64,000 nt of DNA. Origin: Erythrobasidium yunnanense. Taxonomy: Eukaryota; Basidiomycota; Cystobasidiomycetes; Erythrobasidiales; Erythrobasidiaceae. Location: contig BCJC01000002.1 of the NCBI GenBank assembly GCA_001600175.1, forward strand, positions 2,019,111-2,083,110, in the 5' to 3' direction. A program made the position numbers and the translations under genes. Below the pieces are notes generated by a model, which had not been told where the DNA came from, searched no databases, and saw only the letters and a program-made list of their open reading frames with translations. Of the stretch, positions 45,516-56,400 are shown in pieces. Each line of letters opens with the position of its first letter. Position 1 is the stretch's first letter.

Positions 45516-46169
45516 ACGGACCAATAATGATTCGATGATTATGCTCCGAGTTACAGCCTGATAATCATCTGCCCGGACAATGCTTTTTACCTTCTCTCCG
45601 CTCGCGACCTGCTTTACGATGGAATCGATTGTCGCTATAATCAAGCCCTGTCTCCGCACATACGATACTCTCATACTCCAGAGACGCGCGTTGTACTCTA
45701 GTTCCCGTACAGCGAATTCAACTCGATCTTCCAGCGAATGGTATGGCTATCCTTCCTTTATTCACAATTCACAGAGAGATGGGAAGCATTGTCTTGCATC
45801 AGGATTTGACGACCTGAGGTGATGTAGCCTGACTTCTCACACAGTGTGCCGACAGAAACGAGTTGGAAGGCAGAACAAGCTTTTGCAGTTCAAGAAGTCA
45901 AAAGACGCCGTGCCAGCTACAGTAGCTGCTTAAATCGATTTCACAAGACACCTCCTACGTGATACAACATATGACACTAGCCCCTACATTACGTTACGCT
46001 ACGTTTCTCGTCTCATACGGTATACGTGAAGTCTATTTCGTCAAAGTCGAAAGAGGGTATATATGTATTGACGTCCGACGGTAATATCGACAAGATATGC
46101 ACCCCATCTTCGACGTGCTGCTCGTTCCCTTCGGACAATCTGCTGATCTTCCACCCCCACTCCTTCCGC
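45516..46169. other. Intergenic stretch between convergent CYSTM-like and p24 genes
   Basis: About 650 bases. One 80-codon frame on the plus strand (45580-45822) has no motif or splice support and was not called. Nothing else seen. Confidence 0.4.
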
Positions 46170-47239
46170 TTAGACCAACCGCCTCTTTCCAGGCGCCGAG
46201 AAGAACCATCTGACGACTACGACTTGGAATGCGCTCATTCCCATTATTAGAGCTGATTCGAGGAGGGAGAATGAGAATATGCGCCATGAGGTGCTTGCGA
46301 CTGTTGATTTATTACGATGATCTCGTGTTCTGAAGTCTGTCGACATGACCACTCATCAGCATACTTGTCATCTGAGTAAAAAGGTAAAGATGAAGAGAGA
46401 CTCGCATTTCTGCGTGCGCTGTATACTGCTCAGACTCCCTGAAAGCTTGTAGATGGACTCTTCAAGCGAAGACGTCTGTTCAGTTAATGAAGTTGGTTTC
46501 GCAGGTGCGATATTCCTCGGCTCCGTCTCGACCATGATATCGAAGTCGACTAGCTTTTCGCTGAAGGACGACATGTCGTTGCTATTTACATGTTTACCCG
46601 AAAAGGTCAGCCAGTCGCCCAACAAGGTGAGTGGAAAGTACACGCACGAGAAGCAGAAGCTGTATTCGCCGACTTGGTTCGCAGTAAAGATATAGTCCCC
46701 TTGCCTGTCTCTTTCGCCATCGAGCACAATAGTATCGCTAGGGTCCGTGATGACCCAGTCTACATCGAAACTGCCTCCTGATTGGACCTATATTGCAGGA
46801 AGAAGGTGTGCGAACGCGTTGTGGAGCGGGATTGAGGTTATACAAGTCGTAGGCCAAACAGATTGTCCCAGGTAGTCGAAAGTCGAGCATAAAGCAATGA
46901 GAGGAGTTTGCATATATTGTAAATGTCGTAATATGGGTAGAGGATGTGGTTGAGTAGATAAAACGCGCGATTCAGCTGATTTGAACAGCCTCAAGGCAGC
47001 CAGCACAAAGGCCAATCTCGCCAATTGGATTGCAGACTTACCGCAAAGTAGAACCCTACCTTCTCCCCTACTTTGTCAACATAGGCGTAGAAGCAGCTCC
47101 TCTCGTGCGCCGCGATTGTAGTGGTCAAGGCTGAGCCAGCAGCGGGCAGCGGCGCGCTTAGCAGGGCGACGAGGATTGCGATGAGAGGCAGTGACCTTGA
47201 GATGATACTCCTTGAGGAGGACGAGAGTGCTCGAACCAT
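46170..47239 (-). CDS. p24/emp24 family cargo receptor
   Basis: Four exons: 47239-47042, 46787-46648, 46581-46406, 46336-46170; 226 residues. p24 proteins pack cargo, notably GPI-anchored proteins, into COPII vesicles and help COPI recycling. Seen: signal peptide (LPLIAILVALLSAPLPAAGSA), GOLD domain with CFYAYVDKVGEKVGFYF and GEYSFCFSNDMS (paired Cys), the coiled-coil block ending SLSSIQRTQKYFRTRDHRN, transmembrane helix (FSLLESALIMGMSAFQVVVV) and tail RWFF-...-KRRLV with the FF and basic coat signals. Intron 3 (46405-46337) is GC-AG (donor GCGAGT); it alone gives QKYFRTRDHRN. Intron 1 is 254 bases. Start at 47239 preferred over an upstream ATG at 47275 because the signal peptide then has normal length. 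Confidence 0.93.
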
Positions 47240-47344
47240 ACTTGACTTGTGACCAGAGTGTTTGAGCGGTGTCAAGACTCAAAGGTCAATAGAGGCTGAA
47301 GTCGAGTTTCAGGTTTCCTTCAAGCTGAATCTTGCACAACAACG

Positions 47345-47368
47345 ATGGCTTCAAGTATATTCAGATGA
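47345..47368 (+). promoter_or_regulatory. Upstream open reading frame of the FHA gene
   Basis: ATG at 47345 begins a seven-codon frame (MASSIFR, then TGA) that ends 19 bases before the main start codon. If the transcript begins upstream of it, it could lower translation of the FHA protein. The transcription start is unknown. Confidence 0.45.
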
Positions 47369-47387
47369 TAACAACAACTATATCAAC

Positions 47388-48527
47388 ATGGCAGACGAAG
47401 AGGGCGAAATCAGCGAAACAGCAGCGACTGCTCTGACACTTATCGTCCATCCTTCCACCAGCAATCCAGCTGCAAATCTACTGCCTAAAGAACAGCGTCT
47501 TGTCCATCTAGCTGTAGACTCACAGACTATCGTAGGGAGAGACCGATCCTACCTACCTCTGATCCGCTTGAAATTCCTACAAGTCAGCAAAGTACACGCT
47601 ACGCTGTATCGCGATGAGCTGGATACAACCAAGTGGTTTGTAGTCGATAACGCATCGACACATGGCACGTTCGTACGCAGAGAGGGAGAGAAAGATTGGA
47701 CTAGACTGGCTGAGAAGGGATGCGCATCGCTGCCTGTAGAGCTGAGGCATGGAGAGTGGGTCAACGCTCTCAGAAGGCATCTCCTCATACTTATCACGCC
47801 CCTCGCCAGCTTTATCAAGTTCGCAGTCCAGAGATTCCAAGTACATCTACACGATATCGACACACCCTTCTGCGAGACGTGCACGCCAGATCCAGCCTTG
47901 GACGGCCAAGATATCGTTCCACTACTAGCTTCTCAGCCAGTATCAAGTACCTCTACGCCGAATCAAGCGATCACCGAGCAGAGTCCATACGTAGCTTCTC
48001 GCAGCAAAGAAGACAAGTTCCAGGATCACAAAAAGGGCATGCGAAACTTGAAGGCTTCTCTACTAGCTGGCTCTGTCTCACAATCTTCCACGAGCGTCCA
48101 AGAGGCGCCCGAAAGCAACGGTCATCGCGAAGAACGCTATGTCGATCGTGCAAAACTACGAAGAGCACTCTACCCAGCCCAAGGCAGCGACGCGCAACCT
48201 GCTCGCTCTACGCCTTACACGCGACCAGAGTCTACCAAGCCTGCAGAACCAACCTATGGAGCAGGCTCCGCGCTGTACAAGCGAATGCTCGCTTCTTCAG
48301 GCGCAGAAGGCATGACTACGCCCGACACTGGATCCGACTCCGAGCCTGAGAGAAAGAAAGTCAAGGTGGGACAAGTCATTGAAGTTCGAAGGACTGTCAA
48401 TAAAGGTGCAGGATTAGGAAGCGCTATGCTTTCGGGCGTCGAGAATGTAGGAGGCCCTCAGAGTGACTGGAGAGAGTCAGGCAGAGACAAAAGATGGCAA
48501 GAGGTGTTTGGAAACAACACGAGGTAG
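47388..48527 (+). CDS. FHA-domain nuclear protein
   Basis: Single exon, 379 residues. The FHA domain spans about residues 20-130: VDSQTIVGRDRSYLPLIRL, QVSKVHATLYRDE and WFVVDNASTHGTFVRREG, with the phosphothreonine-binding Arg, Ser and Asn-x-x-Thr-His-Gly positions visible. The rest is disordered with basic patches (PERKKVKVGQ, a possible nuclear localisation signal) and a conserved-looking C-terminus (GAGLGSAMLSG, DWRESGRDKRWQEVF). FHA proteins of this layout (AGGF1-like) tend to act in RNA processing or DNA damage signalling; the specific role is unknown. A short upstream frame starts at ATG 47345 and ends before the main start. It diverges from the p24 gene over about 150 bases. Confidence 0.85.
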   Translation: MADEEGEISETAATALTLIVHPSTSNPAANLLPKEQRLVHLAVDSQTIVGRDRSYLPLIRLKFLQVSKVHATLYRDELDTTKWFVVDNASTHGTFVRREGEKDWTRLAEKGCASLPVELRHGEWVNALRRHLLILITPLASFIKFAVQRFQVHLHDIDTPFCETCTPDPALDGQDIVPLLASQPVSSTSTPNQAITEQSPYVASRSKEDKFQDHKKGMRNLKASLLAGSVSQSSTSVQEAPESNGHREERYVDRAKLRRALYPAQGSDAQPARSTPYTRPESTKPAEPTYGAGSALYKRMLASSGAEGMTTPDTGSDSEPERKKVKVGQVIEVRRTVNKGAGLGSAMLSGVENVGGPQSDWRESGRDKRWQEVFGNNTR

Positions 48528-48913
48528 CAAACATTGAAGAAAGCTGAATTGGAAACTCCTACTACGCGTTTCTTTCCGGGAAATTCGACCAGCAAGCGTG
48601 CCTGCGCCCAGCACGGTACGGCAAGTGATACATCACTCACGACCGTGCCTCGCCAGCTCACTCGCCAACTACAAAGCTATTTCGCGACTCGGTCATCGGA
48701 TTCTGCGATAAGTTGTCCGGCACACCACATAGCCGGATACCGGCTTTTGTCAAGAGCTTTTTTTTCGAAGCGCGTACGGCTTGTCTTCAGCCATTCCGTA
48801 CACCTTCTGCAAAAGCAACGCCGACAATCTTTGAAAGCGACAGTGCATCAAGGCATCAACCATACCTCCTATGCAATAACGCCAAAATAGCAAGAGTCGC
48901 AAGTCTAGAAAGC
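48528..48913. promoter_or_regulatory. Promoter region of thioesterase 1
   Basis: About 385 bases between FHA gene and thioesterase 1. The frame upstream of the thioesterase start is open for 200 bases, but its composition is not protein-like and the family starts near the chosen Met. Confidence 0.4.
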
Positions 48914-50083
48914 ATGCCAGTCCAAGATGCAGTGTCGGTGCATGCTGTGGCTGGCGAGAAAAATGTCTACGAAGGCAACAGGAAGCTGGAACGTATGGGC
49001 AATTCCGCGCCGATAGCGTGAGTCTGACTTCTTCTTCCGACCGACAACAGGAATTCAAAGCCTAACTCGCGTGAAACCTGCAGTTTCGGAGGATGCGTCA
49101 TTTCACAATGTATTTCAGCCGCCTTCGCGACTGTTCCATCCTCTTCCAACCCTTCCGACCAATTCCAGCTCTATTCGATCCTAGGCAATTTCCTTGGTCC
49201 CGGGAACACCGAAGTCATCACGCGCTATCACGTCGAGGACATACGTACAACACGCTCGTTTGCGACTCGAAAAGTCGAAGCATGGCAGGACTTGACTGGG
49301 TCCTCTGTATATAAAGGCAAACCAGAAGACGCCAAGAGGAGGATCATGATCCTACTTTTCGATTTCCAGAAACCGGAAAAGAGGAGTATAATGGAGTATA
49401 ATGTCCTGCCTATGTATGCAGATGAGGGCAAGAAAGGTTTTGGAGATGCAATCCAGGAGCACTATTCGTCACCTGAAACGCTGGATCTTACGAAGGACTA
49501 TGTGCAAAAGGAACATGATGCTACGACGGCGAAGATGTTCGCACGATGGTTCCCTCTCTTCGATGTGCATTACGAGACGAAAATGAACCATAAGTCGATA
49601 GGAGGAGCAACAGTGTTTGGTATCGCGAGCGATCGAAAACCTGAGCAGGCGAAGCTGCCCATGATCAAGCGCACCTACTCGACCTGGGTCCGGCTCAAGC
49701 CTTCCGCTTCTACGCCTGCAGAGTCTCTACCTGTTCCTCCGGGGCTACAAGAAGCTGCTCTTGCATTCTTCATGGATGGTGCACTCGCTTTCATCCCTTT
49801 AACCTTCTCCGGTCGTTTCCTAAACCAAGTCTCAGCGTGCTCCACCTTAGAGCTCTCCTTACGCTTCTTCCACCATCCAATCAGCATCAATGATTGGCTT
49901 CTGCAAGAACAAACTACGGATCTAGGACATGCAGGGAAAACATTTTCCACGGGTAGAGTGTGGAATGGGGAAGGAAAACTCGTTGCGTCAATGACGCAGG
50001 TTGGCATAATGAGACCGCACCCCGAAGGTCACCCGGCGGAGAAAGTCACTGGAAAGGAGTTTGAAGCTAAGCTGAAGTTATAG
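48914..50083 (+). CDS. Acyl-CoA thioesterase II (TesB type), copy 1
   Basis: Two exons: 48914-49017 and 49084-50083; 367 residues. The double-hotdog enzyme hydrolyses acyl-CoA to fatty acid and CoA, usually in peroxisomes. Blocks: VYEGNRKLE, FGGCVISQCISAAF, SILGNFLGPGNTEV, VEDIRTTRSFATRKVEAWQD, ILLFDFQKPEK, then in the second half FMDGALAFIPLTFS, LELSLRFFHHPI, DWLLQEQTTDLGHAGKTFSTGRVWN and GKLVASMTQVGIMRPHPEG with the family Asp/Thr/Gln residues. Its C-terminus is AKLKL: the AKL tripeptide that ends copy 2 and the third fragment is present but followed by Lys-Leu, so the terminal tripeptide is LKL, a poor PTS1. The intron position is identical to copy 2. Tandem duplicate. Confidence 0.93.
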
Positions 50084-50671
50084 AGGTGATTTAGACATGG
50101 AGAGCCGGCTGCGTTTTTGGCTATAGAAACCAGATGCCCCCTCTTTTCCCGAAGCAGCTTTGAAATCCGTCAAGGCGATCTGAGAAAGCAAGCTGAGCTA
50201 GTGCTACATATTCTTCCAATTCCTCTCCTATTCCCTCTCCTGCCTGGTATAGAACAGCCAATAATACGTTACGTCGATCTCTGACTCTTCTATGTGGGAA
50301 TACGGTACTCCGCACAATCCAGCTGTGCTCCGCAGGCTCCAATGACAGGATACGTCAGTGCGAGTACCCTTCAGAGGTAACCCGAAGGCCCAAGATTGCG
50401 GACTATGCGCAGTGCACAGACCAGATCAGACTCCATAGCGAGAAGCACTCGATGACTGTGGGCTCTCTCATCCGATACTGGCCTGATCCCTCCGCAAATA
50501 TGAGCTGAGTCATCTTTGGGCACGGCAAGCGGGACGCACCCGGAAATGCATCATCTGCCAAATATCAATCGGCCGAGCTTTCACGAGCGTGCAATCCTGC
50601 TTCCCTTCACACCGATCCAAGCCTCACTGAAGCGTCTCGAAGGTCAAGCAAGCATTTTGAGTGTCCAGACA
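50084..50671. promoter_or_regulatory. Spacer and promoter between the two thioesterase genes
   Basis: About 590 bases with no reading frame of interest. No obvious similarity to the 5' flank of copy 1 was noticed, so the duplication may not include the promoter. Confidence 0.4.
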
Positions 50672-51840
50672 ATGGCGAGACCAGAAGTTTATGATGCAGT
50701 GGCCGTGCACGCGGTCGCCGGCGAAAGCAACGTCTATGAAGGAAATGTCAAACTTCAGCCGATGAACAAAGCGGTTCTTACGGCGTAAGCGTAGTCATAC
50801 CAAGATATTCACTGCTAAAGCTTCGTTCCATTGGCAGCTTTGGCGGTTGTGTCATGTCGCAATGCATCTCAGCTGCATTCGCTTCCCTTCCCACGTCGTC
50901 CGGCGGAAGCGACCAGTTCCAGCTATATTCAGTATTGGGCAACTTCCTCGGTCCGGGTAGCACAGAAGTTGTCACGCGCTACCACGTGGAGGAGATACGT
51001 ACTACGAGGTCATTTGCGACTCGCAAGGTGGAAGCCTGGCAGGACCTGGGTGGCTCTACACAATATAAGGGAAGACCGGAAGACGCCAAAAGGCGCATCG
51101 TTATCTTGCTCTTCGACTTTCAGAAACCCGAGAAGCGCAGCATCATGGAGTACAACGTACTACCCATATATGCAGATGCGCACAAGCAGTCTTTCACAGA
51201 TGCAGTCAGTCGATACTACTCGTCGCCTGAAACTCTGGACCTTGCAAGAGACTACATAGACAAAACGCACGGCTCCGCTATGGGACGTGTCTTTTCACGC
51301 ACGTTCTCTATGTTTGAGAGGAATTTCGACTCCAGGATAAATCCACGATCGATGGCAGGACAGACAGTCTTCGGACTCGCTAGCGGACGTGAATCGAAAG
51401 AAGACCACCTTCCGATCATCAAACGTACCTATTCCACCTGGGCACGCGCTAGACCATCCGCTGGTCCACCTGCAGAGGACGAAGCAAGCCTGCCTGACCC
51501 TCCAGGTCTACCGGAGGCAGCTTTAGCCTACTTCATGGACGGATCACTCGGTTTCTTACCTCTAACGTTCTCTGGTCTCTTCCTGGACAAAGTTCAGGCC
51601 TTCTCAACGCTCGAGCTTTCTTTACGGTTCTTCAATCATCCCATTGTTTTCGATGACTGGGTTCTGCAAGAACAGACCACAGAAGTGGGCAATGCAGGGA
51701 AGACATTCTCTACAGGCAGAGTCTGGAATAGAGAAGGGAAGCTCATCGCCTCAATGTCGCAAGTCTGTATACTCAGGCCCTGGCCCGAAGGGCATGCGGC
51801 AGGAAGAGCAGCAGGGAAGGACGCTCAAGCGAAGCTATGA
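50672..51840 (+). CDS. Acyl-CoA thioesterase II (TesB type), copy 2
   Basis: Two exons: 50672-50784 and 50838-51840; 371 residues. Same family and intron position as copy 1, and clearly its paralogue: FGGCVMSQCISAAFASLP, VLGNFLGPGSTEV, VEEIRTTRSFATRKVEAWQDLGG, VILLFDFQKPEKRSIMEYN, AALAYFMDGSLGFLPLTFSG, LELSLRFFNHPI and GNAGKTFSTGRVWNREGKLIAS. It ends in AKL, a recognised peroxisomal targeting signal (PTS1), which supports a role in peroxisomal fatty-acid oxidation. Copies 1 and 2 differ most in the linker around residues 200-230. The cysteine-poor, soluble sequence has no N-terminal signal. Confidence 0.94.
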
Positions 51841-51919
51841 GGCGCATGAGACAATATCTCCACTTCTCTCCACTACGCCCAGCTACTTTTGCTGTTTTCC
51901 AAATGCGTAATCACTGCCA

Positions 51920-52033
51920 GAAGGGAAGCTTATAGCTTCGATGACCCAAGTTGGTCTGATGAGACCTTGGCCAGAAGAGTCTGGAATGGACAGAATCAGC
52001 ATAAAGGAAGGAGAGGCAAGAGCGAAATTATGA
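51920..52033 (+). pseudogene. 3' remnant of a third acyl-CoA thioesterase copy
   Basis: Eighty bases past the stop of copy 2, 38 codons read EGKLIASMTQVGLMRPWPEE... and end in ...ARAKL followed by a stop. This matches the last 35 residues of copies 1 and 2, including the AKL end. The matching part begins abruptly at or just before 51920 and no upstream exon remains. It is a truncated gene copy, still with an intact C-terminal frame, which points to fairly recent loss or to partial duplication. Unlikely to be expressed as a protein. Confidence 0.88.
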
Positions 52034-52643
52034 GGCCAGCCAAACGAGTGCAGCTGGTCTTCTTGTGTACAAGGTAGATTGGCATCAGATACGCTTGAGA
52101 TAGCACAGAGTGTATATCTGCGGCAATGAGCACTTGCATTGCTGGGACGATGTGCAGCTGCCGTAACAACGATGTGCGAATGGCAGCTTGCGACTGTGTA
52201 AAGCGGATAGTAAGACAACAATATACATCTTTAAGGCCGACAATGTGCGTGGACATGTGACGGGAAGTGTGTAACGGAAACGACAGGGAAATGCACTGTA
52301 AAAGGACGAACTGCTGCACTGATTTAGACACAAAATGTTTTCTGTTTGCACTGCTTTTGATTGGGTTTGCTGGGTTTGCGTGTTTTTGCGTTGGGTTTTG
52401 CGTTTGCTCCAGATAGAGAAGCAGGGAAAGAGTGACGGGAGATAGCGAGAGCGAGGAAGTTCCAGGAGAGAAGTACGATTGTTGCGGGAAGTATGGCGAG
52501 ACAGAAGGCATTGCATAGCGTAGGCTGCAGGAAGGTTGAGAACAGAAGGGGGAGCGGAAAACGATAGGAGATGAAGATGCCATGCTTTACGATTCTTCCA
52601 TAGCGACTCGCGACTCCAGACACGTGTTTGTTTTTGGAACTGT
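52034..52643. other. Intergenic stretch after the thioesterase array
   Basis: About 610 bases. A patch at about 52355-52410 repeats the word GGGTTTGC/GGGTTTTGC several times imperfectly, a small degenerate tandem repeat. Frames on the minus strand here are low-complexity and were not called. Confidence 0.45.
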
Positions 52644-53347
52644 CTAATTGGTGCTTGAGAAGTCGTAGTCGTTGATATGCCAGGCGTTGAGCTTGTTGTC
52701 GCTATGCATGTGTATATCCTGTTCTCCTTCCAGCTTACTATTGCTGCTTCCCGCCGAGTCTGTCGATGAATCGCTCGAGCTATCTTTCGAAAGACAAGCG
52801 TGACATTTCGCTAGACCTTGTGGGCTCCTTCAGAGTACAATCACAAGGTCAGCATACTCTGTACACCTCAATAACGAGGCTTTACTTACTCTACTGCGCA
52901 CTTGCTGCATACGACCCCTTTGCAACCTCCGTGTTGTGAGCACGTCCTCACGCATACGGCACACGCGCTGGCTTTGCAGAGTATACATCTCTTGAACTTG
53001 CTAGCAGCCAGTGTAGACGTCGGACTGCGCTGACAAGATGTGCACTTGATGCTCGCGCTGGCCGGTTGCCCATACCCGCCGAGTCCGGTACTCCCAGCAA
53101 CAGCGAGCGCCAAAGGTGAGATGTAATGACCGTTCCCAGATCTCTGAGGAAAGCTCTGTGATTGGATGAAGGCTGTAGGCGACCTCGCTAACGGATGCGA
53201 CGACACAAAACGCGCCCGTTTGAACGGCGACACCGACGGGCTGGCCAGCTGCAGCTGCTGCTGGTCGTTTCTGCCGCGTTTCTTGCTTGAAGTTGTCGCG
53301 ATACTACTGCTAGCAGAACTGCTGCAAGAAGCTGCTGCGAAATCCAT
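52644..53347 (-). CDS. Cysteine-rich (zinc-binding) protein of unknown function
   Basis: Two exons: 53347-52890 and 52827-52644; 213 residues. The first 95 residues are Ser/Ala/Gln-rich with a basic KKRGRN patch. Residues about 100-165 carry pairs of cysteines: CTSC, CILC, CAVC, then CSQHGGC, CSKC and, across the intron, CHAC. This fits a zinc-ribbon or cross-brace finger. The remaining tail is Ser/Asp-rich and ends NDYDFSSTN. No named family recognised; similar small Cys-pair proteins occur in other fungi as far as I recall, without known function. Intron 52889-52828 is normal (GTAAGT...GAAG) and its removal extends the frame with another Cys pair, which supports it. Confidence 0.72.
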
Positions 53348-53481
53348 CGCGCCTGGACTTCGAGTGTTTTCGCGAAAGAAAGAGCTCCGTGACTTGATCT
53401 TTCAAGAATTCAAGGCTTTGCTTTAGACTGATTTCAAGGCTTGATGTTAATGACCTTTAAGAACTCCTTAATGCGACCACC

Positions 53482-56400
53482 ATGCCATCAATAACGGATA
53501 CAGCGACTCTGCACGCGCGAAAGTACGCCAATAAAGGCGGCCGCACCCTCAACGAACGAAACGGCGACAGCGAGCTCGAACAAGTAGCAAAAGATCTCAT
53601 CATTCCAACATGTACGCGCGACTCCAGTCCCGGGCTCGTTCCAGCTTCGACGGTCCGAGATTGACGCGGGTTTTTGGACAGTCCTCGAAGCTCTGCAAGA
53701 TAGAAGGTCGCATACGATTTCGAGGTTGAGGATAGAGAATCCAGAGGTTGCTAGGCTACTGAGTGCGTACGTCTCCTTGGTCTAAAGGCTTTGTAGACTG
53801 ATTTCCATTTCCTAAATTCTGCCTCCATCCCTCACCATCTGGCTGTGAACGGTCGCCGAATGCATCTTTCTGCTACTCGTCACCTCCTGCTTCTTACTGA
53901 TGCCCGGCTTTCGCGGCTTATAGAGAAAATCCAGCCGGCATTGAAAGATCGAGACATACAAGCGATTTTGCAAGCCGACCCTCGCATCATATCACAGACT
54001 GACCCTCAGGGCAAGCGGTGGGTAGCATTGGATCCAAGAAGAGCAGACGAGGCAGCCGCCCAAGCGAGTACAAGCGCAGCTAAACCAAATCCAAAAGCGC
54101 GCTCTTCAATCCCAGCGGCAGTCGCAGTCGCAGGCAGCTCTAAGCCTACACCACCTAATAGAAGAGCCTCTCAGATCCCAGCCAAGCAGAAAGGCAAGGA
54201 GAGAGAGAAAGAGAAAGAGACGGAAAAGGACGATTTGTTCTCGGGCACAGATTCAGATGATGCCGTCGTAGCTGCAATCGTCGCCCCTCCTCCAGCGAAG
54301 TCCAAGCGTCACTCAATCGCCCATCCGCCAGTAGCATCAACGTCTAAAGGCGACATGTCCCCAAACAAGGAGATCTGGTCAGCCGTTTCAGTCAAAGATG
54401 CAGATCGTGCTATAAACCAGAAAAAGAGGCACTCTATGCCTGGTACGAAGAGTCGATTACCTACCCGGGCAGAGATGGAAGCGAGAGAGTCGGCACCAAG
54501 CCAGAGTCAGCCAACCAGCAGGATGATCGATCTTACACTAGCTTCGGATGAAGAGCAGGAAAGGACTGGGCCTGAGGAGGAGAGTAATGAGACCGGTGCA
54601 GAACCACAAGCGAAGCAGGCCGCTGAGGGAGAAAACCATCTGCAAGAAGACGAGAACTTCGCAGCACCGCCTGCGCTGGGCACTGCAGCGAGGCCAGATG
54701 AAGGATCGCAGAACGCCAAAGACCTCACACAGCCGGATGGAAATGGCCAGATAACAGGCGACCCAGACGTCGTTATGAACGACGGCCACGAAGTTGAGGA
54801 TGGCAATGCTCCAGCTGGAAACGGCGCTGCCATAGCAAGCAGCGAAGATGAAGCAGAGGCTCGGGCAGAGCAGCAACGCGCAAGACGCCGTTCTGTGCGG
54901 TCGACACGATCATCTATCAGCTCAGTCAGGCGCAGCAAGGGTGTTCCATCGGAAAGAATGGATTTAGATGATAGCGATGCAGAAGACGGCGAACCCAATT
55001 TGACGAGCAGTCAGATGAAGCGGAAAGCGAAAGACAAGAGTCTGCCACCTCCGCTGCTCGGTCCATACCAGGCTGCAAGACAAGGCACTGTGCCACCTGT
55101 GGGCAAGAAGCTTGCGGAAAGTCGTGATTCGAGTGCCCAGATCGATGATTCTGCGGCCGAAGAGATAGAAGGAGCGATGACTGCTCAAGCACAATCACAG
55201 GCTGCACCTGCCATGCGGCGCAATGCAAGCGACCCGACTAAGCCGTCGAGTATTCGAAGAGCGGGAGCTGTGCTGAAGTCCTCGCGTCCGTCAAAATTGG
55301 GACCAAACGGCGAGATTTTGGATGACGAAGACGAGGACGATGATGTCGTGTATGTGACGGCTGTCCCAGCCGGCTCGGCACCAGCGAAACCTCGCAAATC
55401 GATGCGAGAGAGAGAAGCAGAAAAGGCAGAGAGAGAAGCTCGCAGAAAAGCCAAGGAGAAGCGTAAGGAGAAAAAGAGAGGCAGGCGAGCCATACCTTCA
55501 TTCAAGAAGAAGCTCGACGAAGAAGCTGTTGAGCTGGAAGAAGCTTACAGGGAAAGAACAGAGCAGCTCAAGGCTGCGTTCGGGCTCCAACCACACGAAA
55601 AACTCGATGATGACCTTCTCGGTATCTCGTGGAAGATCTTCGAATCTTTCGAGCCTACACGCAAAGAGATTGGGAAGACCGGCGAGAGAAGCGATCTGCA
55701 CATTGTCAAATTCTGGCCGTATCATCTACCATTCCCTGGAAGAAGAAGGAACGAAGCCATCGTTGCTGTAGCTGGATGGTGCGAGGTTCGCGTCTTCTTG
55801 CTATCGAAAGAGAGGGGAGTAAGCGAGCTCTGGAACGCTATCGATGAGTCTTTCAGCTGGGAGAAAGAAGAGGAAGTCGAAAACTTCCTAGCGATGGCCT
55901 GGACATACGAAACCAGGGATAAAGATACGTCGATATCGCCGTATTGGCAGAAGTGGCCGCTTCTGTGCCTTGCTGGCAACGGCAGGGAGACCAAGATTCT
56001 GGACGGCTACTCTGGGACGACTGTTAAGATCATACAGGGGCATGGAGGAGTGCGTATTGTGCGCCTGTACCATGTTTGACATGGCTGATTGTGCTTGCAT
56101 ATGTCAGTCCATCATGACTCTAGCCGTTCATCCGCAACTCCCCCATATAATCGCAACTGGCTCGATGGACGAGTCAATCTCTTTGTGGGACATCAGCGGT
56201 CCCGCTTCCAGGCCAGATACCGTTGTAGCCAAATTCAAAGACCCTCATCACGAAGGCAAGCGGTGGAAGGGCTACGCCGAGAACGAGCGCCTAGGAATCT
56301 TCGGTGGCTTTGGCGGCCATATTGAAGCCGTACTGTCCATTGTGAGTGTATACTTCGGCATTTCCAAGCGAGACTGACCTTTCTTGTAGGCTTTTCATCC

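Noticed and set aside
45580-45822. 80-codon frame after the CYSTM-like gene
   Set aside because: Composition is not protein-like and no family or conserved motif is seen.
52085-52583. Minus-strand frames of 140-195 codons after the thioesterase array
   Set aside because: Low-complexity, three overlapping frames of similar quality, no motif; likely by-products of the GGGTTTGC-like repeat and base composition.
53845-53923. Open stretch before exon 3 of the EED-like gene as coding sequence
   Set aside because: No ATG in a good place and no phase-correct junction to the upstream exon; the GTGCGT...CTTATAG intron gives a continuous conserved-looking sequence instead.
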